Program-made: the position numbers and the translations under genes
Notes under the pieces: model-generated
Told to the model about the DNA's origin: nothing
Seen by the model: only the letters and a program-made list of their open reading frames with translations
The model's database searches: none
In this document: piece after piece, positions 6,868-12,324 of the stretch
How the letters are laid out: each line of letters starts with the position of its first letter
Numbering within the stretch: position 1 is the first letter of the stretch
Origin: DATNFP01 sp035606335
Lineage (GTDB): Bacteria > Bacteroidota > Bacteroidia > Chitinophagales > Chitinophagaceae
DNA: 12,324 bases
Assembly (NCBI GenBank): GCA_035606335.1
Contig: DATNFP010000185.1
Coordinates: 1-12,324, forward strand
Reading direction: 5' to 3'

Positions 6868-7737
6868 TTGAAACGTCTTATACTCTCATTAGCATCATTA
6901 GCACTATTGTCGCCCGTGGTTACGAATGCACAAGCACATAACGAATTTGGGGTTTCAATAGGTGTTGCTAATTATTTTGGAGATCTGCAGGATAAGGTTT
7001 TTCCTGATTATGGATATAAACCAATGATAGGCCTTTCTTATAAATACTTCATGAGTCCACATGTTGGTTTGCGCTTCGGTGTAACATATGCTTCTGTTAC
7101 TGCGGCGGATAGTCTTTCCGATATCCCTTCAAATAAAGCACGCAACTTAAGTTTCGGTACCAGCATTGTTGAAGGCCAGATAGGTTTAGAATTGAATCTT
7201 TTACCAATAGATATAAAAAGAATGAAAGCAACGCCATACATTTTTGGCGGTATTGCGGCATTTTATTTTAACCCTTATTCATGGGATCCTAATACCGGTA
7301 ACAAAGTATTTTTGCGCCCATTAAGTACTGAAGGAGAAGGACTTCCAACATATCCAGATCGCAAAGAATACAGCCTGGTTAACGTTGCGTTCCCTATTGG
7401 AGGTGGTATGAAATTTCTCATTGGCAAAACCTTCGTGATCACTACAGAATTGGGTTTCAGATACACTAATACTGATTATCTGGATGACGCAAGCAAAAGC
7501 TACGTAAACCTTGATACATTGACTGCTTATAAAGGCAAACTGGCCGCCCAAATGTCTTTCAGAGGCAATGCAACAAAAGGATGGAATGGCGATTATCCTA
7601 ATTACGGGTACCAGCGTGGAAACAGTAAAGCAAATGACTGGTATTGGTTTGGTGGCGTTACTATTGCCGTATACTTAAGAGCCTTTGGAAATATCGGCGA
7701 TTATCTGCAAGGCAGATGCCCTGCATTCTTTAAATAG
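6868..7737 (+). CDS. DUF6089-like outer-membrane beta-barrel protein, TTG start
   Basis: A 289-residue exported protein that resembles the Bacteroidota DUF6089 family; the assignment is from remembered motifs, not a search. The signal peptide MKRLILSLASLALLSPVVTNAQA is followed by HNEFGVSIGVANYFGDLQD, a typical first strand and turn of these proteins. Later segments alternate hydrophobic and polar residues with glycine and aromatic girdles (KPMIGLSYKYFMSPHVGLRFGVTY, TPYIFGGIAAFYFNP, FPIGGGMKFLIGKTFVITTELGFRYTNTDYLDD, WYWFGGVTIAVYL), as in an outer-membrane barrel. No catalytic motif is seen. The start is unusual: the frame has a TAA at 6853-6855 and no ATG before the signal peptide, so translation must begin at TTG (6868). 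The nearby ATG (6863) is out of frame and closes at once. The gene is transcribed divergently from tyrS and ends at a bidirectional terminator. Confidence 0.8.
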   Translation: MKRLILSLASLALLSPVVTNAQAHNEFGVSIGVANYFGDLQDKVFPDYGYKPMIGLSYKYFMSPHVGLRFGVTYASVTAADSLSDIPSNKARNLSFGTSIVEGQIGLELNLLPIDIKRMKATPYIFGGIAAFYFNPYSWDPNTGNKVFLRPLSTEGEGLPTYPDRKEYSLVNVAFPIGGGMKFLIGKTFVITTELGFRYTNTDYLDDASKSYVNLDTLTAYKGKLAAQMSFRGNATKGWNGDYPNYGYQRGNSKANDWYWFGGVTIAVYLRAFGNIGDYLQGRCPAFFK

Positions 7738-7751
7738 AAAAAACATCTTAT

Positions 7752-7790
7752 AAAAAATAAAAGGCTGCCAATGGCAGCCTTTTATTTTTT
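7752..7790. terminator. Bidirectional rho-independent terminator overlapping the end of tag
   Basis: A perfect inverted repeat of 18 bp per arm (7752-7769 and 7773-7790) with a 3-nt loop. The GC-rich core is GGCTGCC/GGCAGCC, flanked by an A-run on the left and a T-run on the right, so it can terminate both convergent transcripts. It begins 15 bp after the stop of the DUF6089-like gene. Its right arm covers the stop codon and the last two Lys codons of tag. Confidence 0.92.
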
Positions 7791-8369
7791 AGGTTTCTTT
7801 ATCTGGCTGTATCGGTAGCAGGTTGTTAAATGGTCATTTACCATTCCGGCAGCCTGCATAAAAGCATAACAAATAGTAGATCCGACAAACTTAAATCCAC
7901 GTGCTTGCAAATCCTTGCTCATAGCATCCGATTCCGGGCTTTTGGCAGGCACTTTACCTGTATTATCCCAGCTATTATTAATTGTCTTATGACCTGTAAA
8001 CTGCCATATATATTTATCGAAAGAGCCAAATTCCTTTTGTATTCCCAGAAATAGTTTGGCATTGTTTATTGTGGCTGTAATTTTTTGCCTGTTACGGATT
8101 ATTCCCGCATCCTGAAGTAAAGCTTCAATTTTTTTATCATTATAGCGTGCTATTTTCTGAACATCAAATCCGTTAAAAGCCTTTTCAAAATTATGTCGCT
8201 TATATAATATTGTCTTCCAGCTTAGCCCCGCCTGAAAAGCATCCAACACCATAAACTCAAAAAGTTTCTGGTCATCATGTAGTGGTGTTCCCCACTCCTC
8301 ATCATGATATTGTTGCATCAGGGCATCTTCGCCCGGCCATGTACAGCGTACTATGTTTTTAGCGCACAT
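7782..8369 (-). CDS. tag: DNA-3-methyladenine glycosylase I
   Basis: This base-excision repair enzyme removes N3-methyladenine from alkylated DNA in the cytoplasm. The 195-residue protein matches E. coli Tag (187) over its length. The zinc-binding set typical of Tag is present as Cys9, His22, His180 and Cys184. Tyr21 and Trp51 of the base pocket (QQYHDEEWG, FQAGLSW) and the helix-hairpin-helix-like region (DAGIIRNRQKI) are conserved, as is GFKFVGSTICYAFMQAAGMVNDH. The residue matching E. coli Glu38, which contacts the base, is Asp43 here (VLDAFQAGLSW). This conservative change may be common in the phylum. The ATG is 2 bp after the hisS stop, so tag is the last gene of the phosphatase-hisS-tag operon. 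A C-terminal Lys-rich end (KKPKK) is encoded inside the terminator. Confidence 0.95.
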   Translation of the reverse strand: MCAKNIVRCTWPGEDALMQQYHDEEWGTPLHDDQKLFEFMVLDAFQAGLSWKTILYKRHNFEKAFNGFDVQKIARYNDKKIEALLQDAGIIRNRQKITATINNAKLFLGIQKEFGSFDKYIWQFTGHKTINNSWDNTGKVPAKSPESDAMSKDLQARGFKFVGSTICYAFMQAAGMVNDHLTTCYRYSQIKKPKK

Positions 8370-8371
8370 AA

Positions 8372-9766
8372 TTATTGCTTTTTTATGTTGTCTATAGCTT
8401 CTCTAATTGAAAGCATTTGTTGGTTTCCACTAATAAAATTCTTCAGGCTTACCATTTCCTTTTCTCTTTCTTCATCTCCGGTCAGTATTACAAACTGTAT
8501 CCCACGTTTGTTTGCATATTTCATTTGCTTGTCAAATTTTGCTGCATCAGGATATATTTCTGCTGCGATACCATTCTCTCTCAATTGCTGCAACACACTC
8601 AGGGCATATCGTTCATTTTCTCCGCCAAAATTTACAAGCATCACCTGCGCACCGGCTACCAATTGTTCGGGAAATAGTTTTAGCTCTTCCATTACATCAT
8701 AAATACGATCGATACCGAATGACACTCCCACTCCAGATAATCCTTTTAAGCCAAATAAACCAGTCAGGTCATCATATCGGCCCCCTCCTCCGATACTGCC
8801 CATCTGCACTGCGCGACACACTACTTCAGCGATCACCCCAGTATAATAGTTCAATCCTCTCGCCAGACTTATATCTACTTCTATGGTTGCTGTCCAGCCC
8901 TTATCCGCTAAAGTATCATGATAAATAAGTGTTTGTTGTATTTCGCTTATACCTTTCAAGCCGGTTTCACTGTTAGCCATTATCTCTTTATAAGCATTCA
9001 GCTTTTCATCATTATTACCCTTCACGTTTATCACTTTTTCTATCTGCACAATTCCTTCATCCGATATTCCTCTTTGCTGCAATTCATTTGCTACTCCCTG
9101 CCAGCCAATTTTGTCCAGCTTATCCATCGCTATTGTTATATCCATCATCGCCTCCGGCATACCACATATTTCAGCAATGCCGGCAAGCAACTTTCTGCTA
9201 TTTATTTTTATTGCAGTCTGCGGCAACCCTAATTGATGAAATGCATTTTGATAAATGCATAACAATTCAGCTTCGTTAATCAGTGAAGTACTTCCTACCA
9301 CATCTGCATCACACTGCCAGAACTCCCGGTACCGGCCTTTTTGCGGACGATCTGCGCGCCATACCGGTTGCATCTGATAACGGCGGAAAGGAAATGCCAG
9401 CTCATTCTGATGCATTACTACATAGCGTGCAAATGGAATGGTAAGATCATAGCGTAATGCACGTTCCGTAACAGCAGGGGATGAGTATGCTTTATCAAGA
9501 ACCTTGTTCCATTCGCTATTCAGTTTTTCTTTATCTACGTCTTTCTTTTCGTGTAAGCCATTATTAAGTATCTTAAATATCAGGCGGTCGCCTTCTTCAC
9601 CATACTTGCCTGTTAGCGTTACCAGGTTTTCCATTGCAGGTGTTTCCAGCGGCTGAAAACCATACAACTCAAAAATACTACGTAACGTATTAAAAATATA
9701 TTGGCGCTTACGTACCTCTTCAGGAGAAAAATCGCGCGTGCCTTGTGGTATAGATGGTTTTGACAT
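8372..9766 (-). CDS. hisS: Histidyl-tRNA synthetase
   Basis: This class II enzyme charges tRNA-His in the cytosol. The 464-residue protein begins PSIPQGTRDFSPEE, the usual HisRS N-terminus. Motif 2 is RADRPQKGRYREFWQCDADVVG (137-158, key Arg137 and Glu148). The histidine-specific motif LARGLNYYTG is at 301-310. GSIGGGGRYDDLTG (323-336) and GVGVSFGIDR (345-354, motif 3) complete the active site. An insertion domain lies between about 175 and 290, and the alpha/beta anticodon-binding domain occupies about 370-464. It is some 40 residues longer than E. coli HisS, partly from an insert near 70-95, which I believe is common in Bacteroidota. It lies 6 bp after the phosphatase gene and 2 bp before tag, so these three are one transcription unit. 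No Shine-Dalgarno precedes its ATG. Confidence 0.97.
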   Translation of the reverse strand: MSKPSIPQGTRDFSPEEVRKRQYIFNTLRSIFELYGFQPLETPAMENLVTLTGKYGEEGDRLIFKILNNGLHEKKDVDKEKLNSEWNKVLDKAYSSPAVTERALRYDLTIPFARYVVMHQNELAFPFRRYQMQPVWRADRPQKGRYREFWQCDADVVGSTSLINEAELLCIYQNAFHQLGLPQTAIKINSRKLLAGIAEICGMPEAMMDITIAMDKLDKIGWQGVANELQQRGISDEGIVQIEKVINVKGNNDEKLNAYKEIMANSETGLKGISEIQQTLIYHDTLADKGWTATIEVDISLARGLNYYTGVIAEVVCRAVQMGSIGGGGRYDDLTGLFGLKGLSGVGVSFGIDRIYDVMEELKLFPEQLVAGAQVMLVNFGGENERYALSVLQQLRENGIAAEIYPDAAKFDKQMKYANKRGIQFVILTGDEEREKEMVSLKNFISGNQQMLSIREAIDNIKKQ

Positions 9767-9772
9767 AAATTT

Positions 9773-10228
9773 TTACTTATACTTTTCTATTATAGCATCA
9801 CATACTTTATTGATCATATCATACACGACAACAAATCCGAACTCATTACCATAGTATGGATCTGGCACTGTTTCATTGTCACCTGGATGCAGTTCGTTCA
9901 AAAAATAATCTACTTTTTTCACATCCGCATTTCTGCCTCCTATGCGTTCTACATTTTCATACACATCTTCAGCCATTACATAGATCTTATCATAAAGTAC
10001 AAAATCACTCGAAGTAAATTTTCTTGCCTTCTTTTTCGAAATATCGATCCCGTTCTTCAAACACACTTTTTGTGCTAATTTATGAGGATGCTCTCCCACA
10101 TGATACGATTCTGTTCCTGCGGATTCAACCAGCCAGTCGAGACCATTCTGTTTTACTTTATATTTTAAAATACCTTCAGCCATGGGCGACCTACAAATAT
10201 TACCTAAGCAAACCATTAATATGCGCAT
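9773..10228 (-). CDS. Low-molecular-weight protein-tyrosine phosphatase
   Basis: This small cytosolic phosphatase (151 residues, normal length) hydrolyses phosphotyrosine. In bacteria such enzymes often act on tyrosine kinases of polysaccharide export, but some have other targets. The CX5R P-loop is at the N-terminus, VCLGNICRSPMAEG, with nucleophile Cys7 and Arg13. Asp123 in the DPYY loop is the general acid. The typical ESAGTESYHVGEHPH segment lies at 35-49. It is the first gene of the operon with hisS and tag. No tyrosine kinase gene is in the window, so the partner is unknown. An arsenate reductase role is unlikely: the DPYY loop fits LMW-PTPs, and Cys residues matching the resolving pair of ArsC are not evident. 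Its ATG has no Shine-Dalgarno. Confidence 0.95.
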   Translation of the reverse strand: MRILMVCLGNICRSPMAEGILKYKVKQNGLDWLVESAGTESYHVGEHPHKLAQKVCLKNGIDISKKKARKFTSSDFVLYDKIYVMAEDVYENVERIGGRNADVKKVDYFLNELHPGDNETVPDPYYGNEFGFVVVYDMINKVCDAIIEKYK

Positions 10229-10239
10229 AATAAAGAAAG

Positions 10240-10247
10240 CAAAACTA
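10240..10247 (-). promoter_or_regulatory. Candidate -7 promoter box for the phosphatase-hisS-tag operon
   Basis: On the minus strand TAGTTTTG fits TAnnTTTG exactly and ends 11 bp before the phosphatase ATG. That would give a very short 5' leader of about five bases. No TTG at the expected -33 distance is visible, so support rests on the box and its place at the head of the operon. Confidence 0.4.
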
Positions 10248-10294
10248 TTAAAATACTGCTTGCACTGAAAACATACATTGAAATGTAATTGAAC

Positions 10295-10330
10295 TTTGGG
10301 ACAATTTTAATATCTAATTATCTATCTTTA
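10295..10330 (+). promoter_or_regulatory. Candidate promoter for the glycosyltransferase gene
   Basis: TTTG (10295-10298) and TATCTTTA (10323-10330) resemble the -33 and -7 elements, with a 24-bp spacer that is slightly long and one mismatch in the -7 box. The same TATCTTTA octamer occurs before the DUF6089-like gene. The box ends 5 bp before the ATG at 10336, so the mRNA would be nearly leaderless if that start is right. Confidence 0.35.
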
Positions 10331-10335
10331 CCCGC

Positions 10336-11463
10336 ATGCCATATAGCAATTGTAGTATCTTCACTATCGCTCCCTATAGGCTCTTTCCTACCATTAGCGG
10401 GGGTCCTACGGGCATTATTCATCTTCATAATTATATTGCCAAATTATGTCCTGACCATATTATAAGCACGGTAGATAATGCGCCTGCACCTGAATATTCT
10501 TTTGATTTGCATAATGTATTCACTGTAAGTCCCAAAAGATATATTCCGTTTTATCAACAATCGGAACTAGTAAGAATCGCTAAAACCTACGATTGCAATC
10601 ACATTATTTGTGAACATCCATATATGGCCATTTCTGCTATGTGGCTTGCCCGAAAGCTGAAAGTGCCTTGGTATATCCGGAGTCACAACATAGAGTCAGA
10701 AAGATTTAGAACATTAGGCAAAAAATGGTGGCGACTTCTATTTGAATATGAAAAATTTGCAATGAGACGCTCTAATGGCGTTTTTTTTATCAGTGGAGAA
10801 GATGCGGCATGGGCTATGAACAATTACAGCCTTCCGAAAAGCAAAAGTCATTTCGTGCCTTATGGCACTAATTTTAAGGAAGTGCCTGAAGGACATGAAG
10901 AAGCCCGCACCCAAATAGCTAATGAATTAAATATTGATCCCGACAAACCCTGGTTGTATTTTTTAGGTGCATTAGATTATTATCCCAATACACAGGCTGT
11001 ATCATTTATATTGGATGAAATAGTGCCAAGATTAAACAATGCTGGCATAATGTATGAATTGCTATTTGCAGGCAAAGGCCTACCCGAAACCTTACAACAG
11101 CAAATAGAGCAGATACAGCAAACCAGGTATCTCGGCTTCCTGCCGAGCCTTAATAATTTTATCAAAGGTTGCGATATACTACTTAACCCCTTGATATTAG
11201 GCGGCGGTACTAAATCAAAAGCAGTAGAAGCATTAGGTTATGGTAAAACAGTGATCAGCACACTAAGTGGCAGCGCGGGAATACTGAAAGAAGTATGCGG
11301 AAATAGCTTACTGGTATCACCTGATAACGATTGGGATGCCTTCACCGGCAATATTATCAAAGCTATCGAAGCCACAGACGTAAATACACCCAAATCATTT
11401 TATGATTTTTATTACTGGGGCAATATTGCTAAACAGGTAATGGAGATTCTGAATGATGAATAG
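10336..11463 (+). CDS. Glycosyltransferase, GT4-like (GT-B fold)
   Basis: A 375-residue cytosolic or membrane-associated glycosyltransferase that should move a sugar from a nucleotide donor to a polysaccharide or glycan acceptor; donor and acceptor cannot be told. The N-terminal domain opens with a beta strand and glycine loop (IFTIAPYRLFPTISGGPTGI) and includes IRSHNIESERF (114-124), typical of GT4 relatives. The C-terminal donor domain starts near WLYFLGALDYYPNTQA (206-221). It carries NPLILGGGTKSKAVEALGYG (284-303), the equivalent of the GT4 donor-binding loop. The second Glu of the EX7E motif is Glu298, but the first position is Gly290. No signal peptide or membrane span is seen. It stands alone, divergent from the phosphatase operon and convergent with the DUF4159 gene. 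A link to the UDP-xylose genes 8.5 kb away is possible but unsupported. Confidence 0.88.
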   Translation: MPYSNCSIFTIAPYRLFPTISGGPTGIIHLHNYIAKLCPDHIISTVDNAPAPEYSFDLHNVFTVSPKRYIPFYQQSELVRIAKTYDCNHIICEHPYMAISAMWLARKLKVPWYIRSHNIESERFRTLGKKWWRLLFEYEKFAMRRSNGVFFISGEDAAWAMNNYSLPKSKSHFVPYGTNFKEVPEGHEEARTQIANELNIDPDKPWLYFLGALDYYPNTQAVSFILDEIVPRLNNAGIMYELLFAGKGLPETLQQQIEQIQQTRYLGFLPSLNNFIKGCDILLNPLILGGGTKSKAVEALGYGKTVISTLSGSAGILKEVCGNSLLVSPDNDWDAFTGNIIKAIEATDVNTPKSFYDFYYWGNIAKQVMEILNDE

Positions 11464-11471
11464 CTTTTTAT

Positions 11472-12143
11472 TTAGAGCGTCATTTCTGTAAATACATATT
11501 GCACAAGGTTGGCGCCCATTTGCAATGCCTGCAGATGTTTTTCGGGCGGGTCTTTATGTACATCATAATCTTCCCAGCCATCCCCCAGGTCAGTTTCATA
11601 ACTATAAAAACATACTAATCTGCCTTTGTAAATAAGTCCATATCCTTTGGGTGGTTTGCCATCATGTTCATGTATTTTGGGAAGACCATTAGGAAAATTA
11701 AATTTCTGGTGGTAAATAGGATGGGAAAAAGGCAATTCAACAAGATCTAATTCAGGAAATACTTTTTTTAGCGCTGGTCTTACATAAGGATCTAAGCCGT
11801 AGTTATCATCTATGTGTAAAAATCCCCCACTTTCCAGGTACTTACGCAGGTTTTGCGCTTCTGCATCAGTAAGTGCCCATCTGCCGTGACCTGTCATGTG
11901 TATAAATGGATAATTAAAAATATCGGGGCTTCCTACCTCCACCTCCGCCTGCTGCGGGTCAAATCTTGTATGAAGTTGTTCGTTGCAAAATATTGCCAGA
12001 TTTTTTAACGACGTTTCGCGGTTTGCATACCAATCTCCCCCTCCACTATATATCAATAGAGCTAGTTTCATATTTTGTGCCTGTGCTGCAACACTCCAAA
12101 ACAACAACCCAATCAGCACAAACAGATATCTACGCTTCATCAT
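11472..12143 (-). CDS. Exported DUF4159-domain protein
   Basis: A 223-residue protein of unknown function that I assign to DUF4159 from recalled motifs. It has a signal peptide (MMKRRYLFVLIGLLFWSVAAQAQ), so it is periplasmic or surface-facing. The domain covers nearly the whole mature protein: LLIYSGGGDWY (29-39), PFIHMTGHGRW (79-89), LRKYLESGGFLHIDDNYGLD (99-118), ELPFSHPIYHQKF (136-148) and YSYETDLGDGWEDYDV (180-195). The TGHG and GGFLHIDD motifs are its strongest marks. Some DUF4159 domains are thought to have a glutamine-amidotransferase-like fold, but I see no complete catalytic triad. Its ATG overlaps the rsmE stop by 4 bp (ATGA), so translation is probably coupled to rsmE. A second ATG directly follows (12140), and either could be used. 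It converges on the glycosyltransferase gene with only 8 bp between stops. Confidence 0.85.
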   Translation of the reverse strand: MMKRRYLFVLIGLLFWSVAAQAQNMKLALLIYSGGGDWYANRETSLKNLAIFCNEQLHTRFDPQQAEVEVGSPDIFNYPFIHMTGHGRWALTDAEAQNLRKYLESGGFLHIDDNYGLDPYVRPALKKVFPELDLVELPFSHPIYHQKFNFPNGLPKIHEHDGKPPKGYGLIYKGRLVCFYSYETDLGDGWEDYDVHKDPPEKHLQALQMGANLVQYVFTEMTL

Positions 12144-12324
12144 AAATTCACCATGTTAAAATAAGCACACACTGCCATCGCAGCAGTTTCTGTTCGTAAT
12201 CTTTGTGTACCTAAAGATATGCCAACAATGTGCTGCTCTGCACACAAAGTTACCTCCTCTACTGTAAAATCACCCTCCGGCCCTATCAGAACAAGTGTTT
12301 CCAGTCCCGGATTTAACATTTTAG
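12140..12324 (-). CDS. rsmE: 16S rRNA (uracil-1498-N3)-methyltransferase, C-terminal part (cut by window edge)
   Basis: The last 60 residues of RsmE, which methylates N3 of U1498 in 16S rRNA using S-adenosylmethionine. The frame is open to the right edge of the window, with two bases of an incomplete codon at 12323-12324. The visible part includes LVLIGPEGDFTVEEV, the SAM-binding knot loop with GPEGDF, and then ISLGTQRLRTETAAMAV, the second conserved RsmE loop (SLGxxxLRTETA), before the stop at 12140-12142. Both motifs belong to the trefoil-knot (SPOUT) fold of the family. The stop codon overlaps the ATG of the DUF4159 gene in an ATGA arrangement, so the two form one operon. The start and the N-terminal PUA-like RNA-binding domain lie outside the window. 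Confidence 0.95.
   Translation of the reverse strand, partial: KMLNPGLETLVLIGPEGDFTVEEVTLCAEQHIVGISLGTQRLRTETAAMAVCAYFNMVNL

Noticed and set aside
8512..8928. Long plus-strand open frame of 138 codons antisense to hisS
   Set aside because: The hisS frame on the opposite strand has full-length family motifs; this frame is rich in Leu, His and Ser with no domain and is a shadow.

Overview
The window looks like an ordinary chromosomal segment of a Bacteroidota bacterium, probably near Chitinophagales/Sphingobacteriales (the order is an inference). The evidence is AT-rich intergenic DNA, start codons with no Shine-Dalgarno sequence, promoter-like boxes of the TAnnTTTG type, and families typical of the phylum (DUF4159, a DUF6089-like outer-membrane protein, small exported beta-rich proteins ending their signal peptides in NAQ or AQAQ). 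I see no prophage, insertion sequence, CRISPR array, rRNA or tRNA gene.

Layout. 1-1823 (+): the 3' part of a UDP-glucose 6-dehydrogenase gene and then a UDP-glucuronate decarboxylase gene. Together they convert UDP-glucose to UDP-glucuronate and then UDP-xylose for surface polysaccharide. A hairpin terminator follows. 1997-2605 (+): a Mn-type superoxide dismutase, ending at a perfect bidirectional terminator shared with the leftward block. 2686-6667 (-): in transcription order tyrS, an exported seven-heme cytochrome c with a C-terminal TPR domain, and a small exported beta-rich protein. 6868-7737 (+): a DUF6089-like outer-membrane protein that appears to start at TTG. It ends at a second perfect bidirectional terminator, which overlaps the last codons of tag. 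7782-10228 (-): a tight three-gene operon in the order low-molecular-weight phosphatase, hisS, tag. 10336-11463 (+): a family-4-like glycosyltransferase. 11472-12324 (-): the end of rsmE, overlapping by 4 bp the start of a DUF4159 gene.

How the genes fit together. Most of the window is housekeeping: two aminoacyl-tRNA synthetases, an rRNA methyltransferase, a base-excision glycosylase and SOD. The sugar-nucleotide pair and the glycosyltransferase belong to polysaccharide synthesis, but they are 8.5 kb apart and need not act together. The least explained piece is the seven-heme cytochrome-TPR protein with the small beta-rich protein downstream. I found no convincing undescribed multi-gene system. 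The findings are mostly single-gene oddities and regulatory architecture.
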